Below are positions 7,590 through 16,577 of a stretch of 64,000 bases of DNA, piece by piece. The notes under the pieces were generated by a model. The model had not been told where the DNA came from. It saw only the letters and a list, made by a program, of their open reading frames with translations, and ran no database searches. Position 1 is the first letter of the stretch. Each line of letters begins with the position of its first letter. A program made the position numbers and the translations under genes. This stretch comes from Rhizobium sp. C4. Its GTDB lineage: Bacteria > Pseudomonadota > Alphaproteobacteria > Rhizobiales > Rhizobiaceae. The DNA lies in contig NZ_JAJNCX010000004.1 of the NCBI RefSeq assembly GCF_021026315.1, forward strand, positions 1 to 64,000, in the 5' to 3' direction.

Positions 7590-9809
7590 TTAGTGGCAGC
7601 CGCCCTTGCCGTGGCACTTTTTCATTTTCGGGGGCTTTGGCATTTTGGGCATCTTGGGTGGCTTGGGTGCCGAGACATGGGCGGGCTTTGGCGCCTTCGG
7701 GGCCACCATCTTCGGCTGTGCCATGGGTTTTGGCTGCATCGCTTTCGGGGCGGCGAAGGCGTGTTGTTCGGGGCGGGGCTGGAGGGCCTGGGGTTGGGGT
7801 TGATGTCTGGGCGCGGCTGCCTGAGGCTGCGGGCGGGGCTCTGCCTGTGGGCGGAGATCAGCCTGCGGTTTTGGCTGGCTCGGCTTGGCTGGCTCGGTGG
7901 TTTGCATCGCCTTGCTGGCCGAGGCCTTTTGATTGGACATTGCCTTGGGCGGCTGCATTGGTGCCTCGCCTTTGAGGGGCGGCATGTTGGCGATGACGGG
8001 CAGCGGTTTGCCGTTGGCGCCGGGCAGGGCGTGGGCGTTCGTCTCGGCGTTTGGCAGGGCAGGCGTTGCCGGCTGCTTCGCGCCGGTCAGGGGCTGCTTG
8101 GTGGCAAGCGTCGGCGCCGCGGCCTTGTTGTCCAGCAGGCTTGCCGGATTTCCCTGCGTCACAGCACCGGGGGTGGTGTTCTGCACATTCAGCACCTTCC
8201 GCTGCAGCGAGGGGGGCAGCGCGACATGCAGGGCGGCGGCGCCGGCGCCGGCGGCGAGTGCCGCACCTGCCAGTTTCTGGCCGAGCGGGACGCCTTGCGG
8301 TGCCGCGCCTGCGGCCGGAGCCGGCGGGGTGGCCGCGGGCTCGTTGATCACCGTGTTGTTCACCACCGTATTGTGGATGTTGTTGAAGATGACGTTGTTA
8401 TGCGGCGGCTCGACATAGGCCGGTGCCTCCACCCAGGCCGGGACCGGGACATAGGCCGGCGCCGGCAGCACATAGAGCCCGACGGGCGGCGGTGGCGGGG
8501 CGAGCGAGATGAATTCGCGCTGCGGCGGGGCCAGGAACACGACCGGAGGCGGCGGCGCATAGCCGAAATCGGCGTCGTCGAAATAGAGCACGCGGCGCTC
8601 GACAAAGACGATTTCCGTAGGCGGCGGGGGTGGCACGTCATAGGCGAAGACGGTGAAGGCCGGCGGCGGTTCGAGGGCTGCTTCGAGATGCGCAAGCCGG
8701 CGGCGGGCGTCCCACATGTGGGGGCCGTGCGGATAGCGTCTCAGATAGGACCAGTAGGCCTGCGGGGTGTCGGCGACCCAGGTCTCGCGCCAGGTGATGG
8801 CCTCGCGACGCGAGGCGACGATGGCGCGCACGCGCCTTGCCATTGCATCATCCGGATAGGCGGCGAGGAAGTCTTCGTAGCCGGCGATCGTGTCGCGGTA
8901 GAGGGCGGCGAAATAGGCATCGCGCTCATCGAAATCGCGGATCGGCTTGCTGCGGATATTGGCCGCGTCATAGGTCGGCGTGTCCGCCGCCGGGGCGCCT
9001 GGCGCGCGCGTGAAGAAGTTGAACGGCCCTTTGAACGTGTCGGCATCCCAGGATACTTCGGCGCCCTTCGTCAGTTCGCCGACGCGCAGGCGCGTGCGGT
9101 CGAAGACGTCGGCGAGTGAAAGTCCGCCCGTGCGGATGGTTTCGGCGAGCGCATGGGCATAGGCGCCGTAGGCGCCGTTTTCCGGCGGAGCGATGGTGCC
9201 GGGCGTGGCGTTGAAGGCGATCAGCTGGCTGGCGTCGGGATCGACGAGGGCAAGGCCGCCGGCGAGCGGTTCGCCGTTGGCTACGAAGGGGTTGGTGCGC
9301 GCACCATCCAGCACGACGATGCTGCCGCGATTGTTGATGGCGGCAAGCGCCTTGGTGAAATCGGAAAGCCGCAGGGTCTCGACGGGAACGTCGGCGGCAT
9401 TGGCAATCTGTGCGTCGACCGGCGCGAAATAGTTGTCGCCCTGATATTGCAGGCCATAGCCCGCGAGATAGACGAAGGCGACCGCATTGGGGCCAGCCGC
9501 ATTCACCTTGGTGATGAAGTCGCGCATGGCATCATGCAGGCCATTCTGGTCGAGATCGCGGGCGCCGACGACATCAAAGCCGGCGGCCTGAAGGGTCTGG
9601 GCAATCAGGCCGGCGTCATTGGCGGGTGTGGCCAGTGCGCCCGTCTTGTAGGCGGCATTGCCGACCACGAAGGCGAGCCGCTTTTCGGGCGCGGTCTGGG
9701 CTGCTGCCGGATTGCCGGCGGCGAGGGCCGCCAGCATCAGCGTGGCGGTCAGGACCAGGCTGACGGCCTTTCTGGAAAGGGCTTGCAAGTCAGGGAAGCG
9801 AAGGGACAT
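7590..9809 (-). CDS. Exported caspase-like (peptidase C14) protein lacking both catalytic residues
   Basis: The preferred ATG at 9809 gives 739 residues starting MSLRFPDLQALSRK with a good signal peptide ending about NPAAAQ. A GTG at 9854 would add 15 residues. Residues ~42-270 form a caspase-like p20 domain: KRLAFVVGNAAYKT, TPANDAGLIAQTLQAAGFDV, then AFVYLAGYGLQYQGDNYFAP. In active bacterial caspase homologues the last segment carries the catalytic His as GHG; here it is GYG (about Tyr118). The catalytic Cys in D-A-C-R is replaced in LDGARTNPF (Ala, about 170). A helical linker follows (residues ~280-390), then low-complexity Pro/Ala/Lys/Gln-rich sequence. The C-terminus ends KKCHGKGGCH, a possible metal-binding tail. 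I infer a pseudoenzyme with a scaffold or binding role in the periplasm or at the envelope. The gene stands alone, with its own terminator. Confidence 0.85.
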   Translation of the reverse strand: MSLRFPDLQALSRKAVSLVLTATLMLAALAAGNPAAAQTAPEKRLAFVVGNAAYKTGALATPANDAGLIAQTLQAAGFDVVGARDLDQNGLHDAMRDFITKVNAAGPNAVAFVYLAGYGLQYQGDNYFAPVDAQIANAADVPVETLRLSDFTKALAAINNRGSIVVLDGARTNPFVANGEPLAGGLALVDPDASQLIAFNATPGTIAPPENGAYGAYAHALAETIRTGGLSLADVFDRTRLRVGELTKGAEVSWDADTFKGPFNFFTRAPGAPAADTPTYDAANIRSKPIRDFDERDAYFAALYRDTIAGYEDFLAAYPDDAMARRVRAIVASRREAITWRETWVADTPQAYWSYLRRYPHGPHMWDARRRLAHLEAALEPPPAFTVFAYDVPPPPPTEIVFVERRVLYFDDADFGYAPPPPVVFLAPPQREFISLAPPPPPVGLYVLPAPAYVPVPAWVEAPAYVEPPHNNVIFNNIHNTVVNNTVINEPAATPPAPAAGAAPQGVPLGQKLAGAALAAGAGAAALHVALPPSLQRKVLNVQNTTPGAVTQGNPASLLDNKAAAPTLATKQPLTGAKQPATPALPNAETNAHALPGANGKPLPVIANMPPLKGEAPMQPPKAMSNQKASASKAMQTTEPAKPSQPKPQADLRPQAEPRPQPQAAAPRHQPQPQALQPRPEQHAFAAPKAMQPKPMAQPKMVAPKAPKPAHVSAPKPPKMPKMPKPPKMKKCHGKGGCH

Positions 9810-9854
9810 GATGAGGGCTCGCGCAATTGCCTTGTTGTCATTGCATGGCATCAC

Positions 9855-10152
9855 CGCGCGACAGCATCGATGATGGCGCCGCGCGGTTCTGTTTGTCCCT
9901 TGCGCTCACCTCTCGGATGCGACTTGAGCTTTTTTGTGATGGTGCTGCGACAACGTCCATTTCGCCGCAACTGATGCGCGCTCACGTCGGTGTTGACATT
10001 TATGATTCGTGGCGTAGAGATAAATTTAATCAGGTCCGTAGACAAATCCGCATTAAGTCTTTGAAATCCCACAAATCGATGGCGAGGCAGACTGGTGTTG
10101 AGTCCTGCATCCGGGCCGCCATTCACATGCGCATGACGGGAAAACTGCGGCA
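9855..10152. promoter_or_regulatory. Divergent promoter region between caspase-like gene and Rrf2 regulator
   Basis: This gap must drive both divergent genes. On the plus strand TTGACA at 9993-9998, with a 17-base spacer to AGAGAT (10016-10021), is a possible but weak promoter for the Rrf2 gene. An AGAC/GTCT pair lies just before the gene in AGACAAATCCGCATTAAGTCT (about 10043-10063). It echoes the GTCTAT/ATAGAC repeat in front of the sulfate operon. No assigned promoter for the caspase-like gene. Confidence 0.35.
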
Positions 10153-10611
10153 ATGTTGTCGATGAAGGGTAAGTATGGGCTGAAGGCCCTGTTCCATCTG
10201 GCGGGCCTGCCGGCGGGCGAAGTGGTGCAGTCGAGCGAGATTGCGACCGCGCATGGCATGTCGAAGAAGTTTCTCGACGCGATCCTCGCCGACTTGCGCA
10301 ATGGCGGCTTCGTCTATGCCAAGAAGGGACGTTCGGGCGGTTACTGCCTGTCGCGCCCGGCGGACGAGATCATGGTCGGCCAGGCGCTGCGCGTGCTCGA
10401 CGGACCACTCGCGCCAATTGCCTGCGCCAGCCGCACGGCCTATCATCGCTGTCAGGATTGCGTGGACGAGACGGTGTGTCCCGTCCGCCTGACGATGCTG
10501 GAAGTACGCGAGGCGATCGCCTCGGTGCTCGACAACAAATCCCTGTCCGACATGCGCGAGATGGTCGAACGCGAAGGCTCCGGCTTCGAACATCTGCTCG
10601 ACGCGTCCTGA
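10153..10611 (+). CDS. Rrf2-family transcription regulator with cysteine cluster
   Basis: The protein has 152 residues. The N-terminal winged helix-turn-helix is typical of Rrf2 proteins (KYGLKALFHLAGLP, MSKKFLDAILADLRNGGFV, KKGRSGGYCLSRP). After it comes a cysteine set, C-A-S-R-T-A-Y-H-R-C-Q-D-C and then E-T-V-C, in the position where Fe-S sensing members such as IscR bind their cluster. It therefore may sense iron, sulfur or redox state. The gene runs head-to-head into cysA and stops 69 bases from its end, so it is next to, but not in, the sulfate importer operon. Control of that operon, as by CymR-type Rrf2 regulators in other bacteria, is an inference from position and from the repeats noted upstream of both. 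Confidence 0.85.
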   Translation: MLSMKGKYGLKALFHLAGLPAGEVVQSSEIATAHGMSKKFLDAILADLRNGGFVYAKKGRSGGYCLSRPADEIMVGQALRVLDGPLAPIACASRTAYHRCQDCVDETVCPVRLTMLEVREAIASVLDNKSLSDMREMVEREGSGFEHLLDAS

Positions 10612-10627
10612 CGCTGTCGCCGGATTG

Positions 10628-10661
10628 TCCGGGGCGATCCTCTGCTGAGAGCCGCCCCGGA
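10628..10661. terminator. Probable bidirectional terminator hairpin
   Basis: Arms TCCGGGGCG (10628-10636) and CGCCCCGGA (10653-10661) are perfect complements. They lie in the short gap between the converging Rrf2 and cysA genes. There is only a weak T-tract (GCTGTTTCC), so its efficiency is uncertain. Confidence 0.5.
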
Positions 10662-10680
10662 GCTGTTTCCTGACCTGATT

Positions 10681-11712
10681 TCAGAAGATCGCGTAGCGAT
10701 GCGGCAGGAAGCGGATGACGTTGCCCTGTTCTGCAGGGACGCCGAGCGGCAGTTCGATCTCGACGCGTTCCGCACCTTCGCCAAGACCCGCATCGATTTC
10801 GGCAATGCGTGCGCCGGCAAGGCGCCGCATGGACAGGATCCGTCCCTCGAAGGCCGGGCCGTCTTCCTGCAAGACGATATCGCGCGGACGGAAGAAGATG
10901 TGCTTCTCGCCATTTGCGGCCGAGGTGCGCAGCCCTGTCTGGGCGCCCTTGAACAGCACCTCGCCATTGGTGGCCGTCACTGGAAGCTTCGCGCTGTCGC
11001 CGACGAAGGAGAAGACGAAGTCGGATTGCGGGCGATCGTAGATATCGTCGGCCGAGCCCACCTGTTCGATCTTGCCCTGGCTCATGACGACGACGCGGTC
11101 TGCGAGTTCGAGGGCTTCTTCCTGGTCATGGGTGACGAAAAGGGTGGTGTGGCCGGTGCGGTCGTGGAACTCGCGCAGCCATTTGCGCAGGTCCTTGCGG
11201 ACCTTGGCGTCGAGCGCGCCGAAGGGCTCGTCGAGCAGCAGCACGCGCGGCTCGATCGCCATGGCGCGGGCGAGCGCCACGCGCTGACGCTGGCCGCCGG
11301 AGAGCTGGCCCGGATAGCGGTTTTCCATGCCGGAAAGCTGCACCATGTCGATCAGCTCCTCGACGCGGCGGCGGATCTCGGCCTTCGGCGGACGGTCCTT
11401 GGAGCCGCGCACGCGGAGCCCAAAGGCGACGTTGTCGAAGACGGTCATGTGCTTGAAGAGCGCATAGTGCTGGAACACGAAGCCGACATTGCGCTCCTGC
11501 ACGCTCTTCCACGAGGCATCTTCCTCGCCGAAGAGGATGCGGCCCTGGCTCGGATATTCCAGGCCGGCGACGAGGCGTAATAGAGTCGTCTTGCCGGAGC
11601 CGGAGGGGCCAAGCAGCGCGATCAGTTCGCCGGAGCGGATGTTCAGCGAAACATCGTGCAGGGCCGGGAAGTCGCCGAATTCCTTGCGGATTTTGTCGAT
11701 GCGGATATCCAT
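10681..11712 (-). CDS. cysA: Sulfate/thiosulfate ABC importer, ATP-binding subunit
   Basis: This is the ATPase of the CysTWA sulfate importer, 343 residues from the ATG at 11712 (MDIRIDKIRKEFGDF). A start 14 codons further upstream would overlap cysW and is less likely. The Walker A motif is GPSGSGKTT, the signature is LSGGQRQRVALARA, Walker B is LLLDEPFGALD and the switch His is in FVTHDQEEALE. The C-terminal ~100 residues form the regulatory extension found in CysA-type ATPases (about FFRPRDIVL to the end). It is the last gene of the sbp-cysT-cysW-cysA operon, ten bases after cysW. Confidence 0.93.
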   Translation of the reverse strand: MDIRIDKIRKEFGDFPALHDVSLNIRSGELIALLGPSGSGKTTLLRLVAGLEYPSQGRILFGEEDASWKSVQERNVGFVFQHYALFKHMTVFDNVAFGLRVRGSKDRPPKAEIRRRVEELIDMVQLSGMENRYPGQLSGGQRQRVALARAMAIEPRVLLLDEPFGALDAKVRKDLRKWLREFHDRTGHTTLFVTHDQEEALELADRVVVMSQGKIEQVGSADDIYDRPQSDFVFSFVGDSAKLPVTATNGEVLFKGAQTGLRTSAANGEKHIFFRPRDIVLQEDGPAFEGRILSMRRLAGARIAEIDAGLGEGAERVEIELPLGVPAEQGNVIRFLPHRYAIF

Positions 11713-11722
11713 GAATGTATTC

Positions 11723-12592
11723 CTATTTATGCTGGCCGTTGCCGACTTCCGCACCGAACTTCATTTCGAGCAGCGTGCGCAGGATAAGCGTGACGAGGGC
11801 AAGAGCTGCGAGCAGCGAGGCGACGGCGAAGGCGCCATCGGTCGCATAGTCGTTGTAGAGCGCCTCGATATGCAGCGGCATGGTTTCGGTCTTGCCGCGA
11901 ACATGCCCGGACACGACCGAGACGGCGCCGAACTCGCCCATGGCGCGGGCATTGCAGAGCAATACGCCGTAGAGCAGCGCCCATTTGATGTTGGGCAGCG
12001 TCACCCTGAAGAAGGTCTGCCAGCCGGAAGCCCCGAGCGAGATCGCGGCTTCCTCGTCTGCCGTGCCCTGCGCCTGCATCAGCGGGATCAGTTCGCGCGC
12101 GATGAAGGGGAAGGTCACGAAGACGGTGGCGAGGAAAATGCCCGGAAAGGCGAAGATGATGGGGAAGCCCATGGCCTTCAATTGCGGCCCGAGCCATGTA
12201 TCGGCTCCAAAGAGCAGGACATAGACCAGACCGGAAATGACCGGAGAGACCGAGAAGGGCAGGTCGATGAGCGTCGTCAGAAAGGTCTTGCCCTTGAACT
12301 CGAACTTGGCGATCGCCCAGGCGGCGGCGATGCCGAAGATGAGGTTGAAGGGCACGGCAAGCGCTGCGACGGCAAGCGTCAGGCGGATGGCCGATTGCGT
12401 GTCGCTTTCGGAAAGCGTTTCGGCGAAGCTGCCCCAGCCGGCCATGATCACGCGCCCCACGACCGTGCCAAGCGGGACGACGAGGAACAGCGCAAGGAAA
12501 AGGGCACAGATGAGGATCAGAAGCCAACGGACGAAGGTCGGTTCGCTGACGGCGTTGCGGCCGCGATGGGGTGCGGTTTGCTGATCAGCCAT
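11723..12592 (-). CDS. cysW: Sulfate ABC importer, permease subunit CysW
   Basis: The 289-residue inner-membrane permease starts at the ATG at 12592, behind AAGAGG. It has about six membrane helices (for example ILICALFLALFLVVPLGTVV near residues 28-47) and the ABC permease EAA loop, here EEAAISLGASGWQTFFRVTL, which contacts the ATPase. The MGEFGAVSVVSG stretch that follows is typical of CysW. It forms the channel with CysT and is energised by CysA. The start overlaps the stop of cysT by eight bases, which suggests translational coupling. Confidence 0.92.
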   Translation of the reverse strand: MADQQTAPHRGRNAVSEPTFVRWLLILICALFLALFLVVPLGTVVGRVIMAGWGSFAETLSESDTQSAIRLTLAVAALAVPFNLIFGIAAAWAIAKFEFKGKTFLTTLIDLPFSVSPVISGLVYVLLFGADTWLGPQLKAMGFPIIFAFPGIFLATVFVTFPFIARELIPLMQAQGTADEEAAISLGASGWQTFFRVTLPNIKWALLYGVLLCNARAMGEFGAVSVVSGHVRGKTETMPLHIEALYNDYATDGAFAVASLLAALALVTLILRTLLEMKFGAEVGNGQHK

Positions 12593-13442
12593 GACCGAAC
12601 CTCTTCTGGCTCCAGCTCTGGATGCCGTTGATCAGGAAAAGCATCAGGAAGGAGATCGCCAGCATGACGGCGGCAATGGCCGTTGCGCCCGCATAGTTGA
12701 ACTCTTCCAGCTTGATGACGATGAGGAGGGGGGCGATCTCCGATTTGAACGGCAGGTTGCCGGCAATGAAGATGACCGAGCCATATTCGCCGACGCCGCG
12801 CGCGAGCGCCAGGGCGAAGCCCGTGAGGATCGCCGGGATCAGCGGTGGCAGGACGACGAAGAAGATCGTCTGGAGACGGTTTGCGCCGAGCGTGGCCGAG
12901 ACCTCTTCCGTCTCGCGGCTGATTTCCTCCAGCACCGGCTGCACCGTGCGCACGACAAAGGGGAAGCCGACCGCAATCAGCGCCACGATGATGCCGAGCG
13001 GCGTATAGGCCACCTTGATGCCAAGCGGCGTCAACCATTCGCCGATCAGGCCCTTGGGCGAATAGACCGTTGTGAGCGCAATGCCGGCGACAGCCGTCGG
13101 CATGGCAAAGGGCAGGTCGATCAGCGCATCGAAAATGCGCCGGCCAAAGAAATCATAGCGCACCAGCACCCAGGCGGTGAGCGTGCCGAAGATCGCGTTT
13201 GCGATGGCAGCGGCCAGTGCGGTCAGGAAGCTGATTTTCAAGGCCGCGAAGACGCGCGGATCGAAGACCAGTTCATAGAGGCCGGTGGGTCCAAGTGCAG
13301 CCGCCCGAAGCGCGAGCGCTGCGAGCGGGATGAGCACGATGAGGGTGAGCATGGTCAGGGAAAGCCCGAGCGCCATTCCAAATCCTGGAATGACGCTCGG
13401 GTGTTTCCACTGCCATCCTTGGGAGGATTGCGTTGCTGCCAT
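12585..13442 (-). CDS. cysT: Sulfate ABC importer, permease subunit CysT (CysU)
   Basis: The 285-residue inner-membrane permease has about six helices, beginning with a hydrophobic segment (GMALGLSLTMLTLIVLIPLA, residues ~22-41). The family EAA loop reads EEVSATLGANRLQTIFFVVL, followed by ALARGVGEYGSVIFIAGN, characteristic of CysT/CysU. DLPFAMPTAVAGIALTTVY is another CysT hallmark. The partner is CysW, whose gene overlaps its 3' end. It lies just three bases after the sulfate-binding protein gene, so the four genes are one operon. Confidence 0.92.
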   Translation of the reverse strand: MAATQSSQGWQWKHPSVIPGFGMALGLSLTMLTLIVLIPLAALALRAAALGPTGLYELVFDPRVFAALKISFLTALAAAIANAIFGTLTAWVLVRYDFFGRRIFDALIDLPFAMPTAVAGIALTTVYSPKGLIGEWLTPLGIKVAYTPLGIIVALIAVGFPFVVRTVQPVLEEISRETEEVSATLGANRLQTIFFVVLPPLIPAILTGFALALARGVGEYGSVIFIAGNLPFKSEIAPLLIVIKLEEFNYAGATAIAAVMLAISFLMLFLINGIQSWSQKRFGHG

Positions 13443-13445
13443 GGA

Positions 13446-14465
13446 TCACTTCGCAGGCTTGTAGAGCTGATCGAAGATGCCGCCATCGCCGAAGAACTCG
13501 GGTTGTGCCTTCTTCCAGCCGCCGAAGTCTTCAATCGTCGCGAGGTCGATCTTTGCGAAGCGGGCAATATCAGCCGGGTCTGCCTTCGACGGGTCGTTCG
13601 GACGATAGTAGTTCTTGGCGATCAGCTTCTGGGCTTCCGGCGAGTATAGATATTCGAGATAGGCCTGGGCAACCTTCGTCGTGCCGTGCGCGTCGCTATT
13701 TCCCTTCACGAGGGCGACCGGAGGTTCTGCTTTCACGGAGACGGAGGGCGAGATTATGTCGAAATTGCCGGCGCCGAGTTCGTCAAGCGCCAGATAGGCT
13801 TCGTTTTCCCAGGCGATTAGCACGTCGCCGAGACCGCGTTCGGCAAACGTCTGGGTGGCGCCACGGGCGCCGGTGTCGAGAACCGGAACATGCTGGAAGA
13901 GCTTGGTGATGTAATCGCGGATCTTGGCGTCATCGCCGCCATAGGTCTTCTTGGCCCATGCCCAGGCGGCCAGGAAGTTCCAGCGTGCGCCGCCCGACGT
14001 CTTAGGGTTCGGGGTGATGACCTGGACGTCGTCCTTGATCAGGTCGTTCCAGTCCTTGATGCCCTTCGGATTGCCCTTGCGGACGAGGAAGACGATCGTG
14101 GAGGTGTAGGGCGAGCTGTTGGACGGCAGAAGCGTCTTCCAGTCGGCGGGGATCTTCTTGGTCTTTTCGGCGATCGCATCGATATCGGCTTCGAGCGCCA
14201 GCGTCACGACATCGGCTTCCAGGCCGTCAATCACCGAGCGGGCCTGCTTGCCCGAACCGCCATGCGACTGGTTGATCTTGATGGCCTCGCCGCCGGTTTC
14301 CTTCCAGTGCTTGGCGAAGAGCGCGTTATATTGCTTGTAGAGCTCGCGCGTCGGGTCATAGGAGACGTTGAGGATTTCCTGTCCAGCAAAGGCCGGAAGC
14401 GACGGGCCTGCGGCAAGCACAAGCGAAAGGGCAACTAGTCCGGCTTTGAAAGATCTGAGAACCAT
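13446..14465 (-). CDS. sbp: Periplasmic sulfate-binding protein
   Basis: The preferred ATG at 14465 sits six bases after GGAGG; the in-frame ATG at 14477 is less well placed. The 339-residue product has a signal peptide ending at PAFAG. It captures sulfate in the periplasm and delivers it to CysTW. Family features are [19 protein letters not shown] at the mature start, [20 protein letters not shown], which contains sulfate-contacting serines and glycines, and [20 protein letters not shown] further on. The C-terminus (YNRPND-like YYRPNDPS) is also as in Sbp rather than CysP. First gene of the operon; its promoter carries an inverted repeat. Confidence 0.93.
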   Translation of the reverse strand: MVLRSFKAGLVALSLVLAAGPSLPAFAGQEILNVSYDPTRELYKQYNALFAKHWKETGGEAIKINQSHGGSGKQARSVIDGLEADVVTLALEADIDAIAEKTKKIPADWKTLLPSNSSPYTSTIVFLVRKGNPKGIKDWNDLIKDDVQVITPNPKTSGGARWNFLAAWAWAKKTYGGDDAKIRDYITKLFQHVPVLDTGARGATQTFAERGLGDVLIAWENEAYLALDELGAGNFDIISPSVSVKAEPPVALVKGNSDAHGTTKVAQAYLEYLYSPEAQKLIAKNYYRPNDPSKADPADIARFAKIDLATIEDFGGWKKAQPEFFGDGGIFDQLYKPAK

Positions 14466-14492
14466 TCGTACCTCCATTGAGTTGATGGTTAA

Positions 14493-14520
14493 AGTCTATA
14501 AAAGAAATAGACATAGTCAA
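14493..14520 (-). promoter_or_regulatory. Promoter of the sulfate operon with overlapping inverted repeat
   Basis: Reading the minus strand, TTGACT (14520-14515) and TAGACT (14498-14493) are separated by 16 bases. They lie about 28 bases upstream of the sbp start. Between and across them lies a perfect inverted repeat, GTCTAT-TTCTTTT-ATAGAC (14494-14512). A bound regulator at this position would block RNA polymerase. Candidate protein: the Rrf2-family regulator at 10153. Confidence 0.55.
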
Positions 14521-14715
14521 TTTGGAATTGTGCGAACGCAAAACTCATTCCTTTGGGCATCTGCCGACGATGCGCTTGTTCTGGCAAGCGCGTGATTGTT
14601 GGAACGAAGCCTGTGTGATCTTGTGCTTCGTGGGGAATATTCTTTCTGCCGTTGCCACCTCCGGAGAGGGCGTTTATAGGGGACGCGCAGCAAGACGCAT
14701 GCCGAGGAGCCTCCG

Positions 14716-16488
14716 GTGTCAGTGCCCTCTCAGACAGCATCCCGCTATGTTTTGAACCTCCGGGACAAGCTTGTCCGGTTTCGCGAGATCTGGCTTCTGG
14801 GGCTTGCAGCGCTTGCCGGCGTCTTTGCCGGCGCGGTGGTGACCGCGATGAGCTGGATCACCAACCACGCCCACAGCATCCTTTTCCAGATTCCTTTGAA
14901 TGAGCGTCTGAGTGGGCAAGACAGTCTTGTCTCGCCCTGGTTCGCGCTCGTACCCGTCGCCGGCGGCGTGATCATGGCGGTGTTGGCGGCGCTGTCGCGC
15001 CGGCTGTTCACGCGTCCGCCCGTCGACCCCATCGAAGCCAATGCGCTGCATGGCGGGCGCATGTCGGTGCGTGAAAGTCTCATGGTCTCGCTGCAGACCA
15101 TGGTGTCGAGCAGCTATGGGGCGTCGGTGGGGCTGGAGGCCGGCTATACGCAGGCGAGTTCCGGTCTCGTGTCGCATGTGGCCGGACGGCTGGGGCTGCG
15201 CCGCGCGGAAACGCGCACGCTGGTTGGCTGCGCCGCCGCCGGGGCAATCTCTGCGGCTTTCGGCGCGCCGCTGACAGGGGCGTTTTACGGGTTCGAGCTG
15301 ATCATCGGCACCTATACGGTGGCCGCCGTCGCGCCGGTCATGACGGCATCGCTCGCCGCAAGCCTGACGGCCAGCTGGCTGGGGGCGGAACAGAACCCCA
15401 TCGAAATCGGCCTGACGCAGGCGATGAGCGCGGCAGCACTCGCGCCCTATCTGTTTCTCGGCATTCTCGGGGCGCTTGCCGCCGTGACCGTCATGCAGCT
15501 TGTCACGGCCACTGAAAACCTCTTTCGCCTGTCGCGTTGCCCGGTCTGGCTGCGGCCGATCGTCGGCGGGGGAATCGTCGGACTTCTGGGCCTGATTTCG
15601 CCGCATGTGATGTCATCGGGGCATGGCGCGCTGCATCTCGATCTTGTCGGTCCAGCCACCTGGCAGTTCCTCGCCGTGCTCTTCGCGCTGAAGCTGCTGG
15701 CCTCGGCGGTCTCGCTTGGCTCCGGCTTTCGTGGCGGTCTGTTCTTCGCCTCGCTCTATCTCGGGGCGATCCTCGGCAAATCGGTGGCGCTGGCGTTGGG
15801 CGAGCTTGGGCTCATCCACGGTTTTTCGCCGCTTTATGCCTCGCTGGTCGGTATGGCGTCGCTGGCGGTGGGCGTCGTTGGTGGGCCGCTGACGATGTCT
15901 TTCCTTGTACTGGAGACGACGCGCGATCTGGGGATCACCGGGGCCGTGCTGGTCGCCTCCATCGTCTCTGCGGTCGTGGTGCGCGAGACCTTCGGCTATT
16001 CGTTCTCGACATGGCGTCTTCACTTGCGCGGGGAGACGATCCGCAGCGCGCACGATGTCGGCTGGATGCGCAACCTGACTGTCGGCCGCATGATGCGCCC
16101 GGACGTCAAGACGGCTTCCGTTGGTCTTTCGCTGGCGGATTTCCGCGCGCAATTTCCGCTCGGCGCGACGCAACGCGTGATCGCTGTCGACGGCGATGGC
16201 GGCTATGCCGGCATGGTGATCGTGGCGGATGCCTATGCGCCGGAAATCGATCAGTCGGGCAAGACGACAGTGGCCGATCTTGCGCGCAACCGCGACACGA
16301 TGCTGATGCCCTTCATGAATGCGCGCGAGGCCGCCCAGACCTTCCAGATTGCCTATGCCGAAGAACTGGCGGTGGTTGACAGTCTTTCGAACAAGAAGGT
16401 CATGGGTCTTCTGACCGAGCAGCATCTGCTGCGCCGCTATGCCGAAGAGCTGGACAAGGCGCGGCGGGATCTGACCGGCGAGGGGTGA
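14716..16488 (+). CDS. ClC-family chloride channel/transporter with CBS domains
   Basis: The 590-residue membrane protein starts at a GTG (14716) behind GAGGAG. Residues ~25-450 form the ClC membrane domain. At the site of the usual G-R-E-G-P motif it reads VGLEAGYTQ, keeping the gating Glu. The G-x-F-x-P region is GSGFRGGLFFAS, without the final Pro, and the first GSGIP-type motif is replaced by HGGRMS. Residues ~455-580 contain two CBS-like modules (NLTVGRMMRPDVKTASVGLS, then a second ending in VVDSLSNKKVMGLLTEQHLL) that could bind nucleotides. It is divergent from the sulfate operon. An anion role is likely, but the altered filter leaves chloride selectivity uncertain. The mscS-type gene follows 89 bases later. 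Confidence 0.88.
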   Translation: MSVPSQTASRYVLNLRDKLVRFREIWLLGLAALAGVFAGAVVTAMSWITNHAHSILFQIPLNERLSGQDSLVSPWFALVPVAGGVIMAVLAALSRRLFTRPPVDPIEANALHGGRMSVRESLMVSLQTMVSSSYGASVGLEAGYTQASSGLVSHVAGRLGLRRAETRTLVGCAAAGAISAAFGAPLTGAFYGFELIIGTYTVAAVAPVMTASLAASLTASWLGAEQNPIEIGLTQAMSAAALAPYLFLGILGALAAVTVMQLVTATENLFRLSRCPVWLRPIVGGGIVGLLGLISPHVMSSGHGALHLDLVGPATWQFLAVLFALKLLASAVSLGSGFRGGLFFASLYLGAILGKSVALALGELGLIHGFSPLYASLVGMASLAVGVVGGPLTMSFLVLETTRDLGITGAVLVASIVSAVVVRETFGYSFSTWRLHLRGETIRSAHDVGWMRNLTVGRMMRPDVKTASVGLSLADFRAQFPLGATQRVIAVDGDGGYAGMVIVADAYAPEIDQSGKTTVADLARNRDTMLMPFMNAREAAQTFQIAYAEELAVVDSLSNKKVMGLLTEQHLLRRYAEELDKARRDLTGEG

Positions 16489-16577
16489 GGGCGGTCATTC
16501 TCGTGGGGAACCCATTGCGTCATCGCGTCGTTTTGGGCTTTTGATAGAACCAGAAACAACGGACGAGACGTGAGCGC

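Noticed and set aside
7554-9119. Long plus-strand open frame (521 codons)
   Set aside because: It is antisense to the caspase-like gene and its product is Arg/Gly-rich, without a ribosome binding site or family resemblance. It arises from high GC in the real gene.
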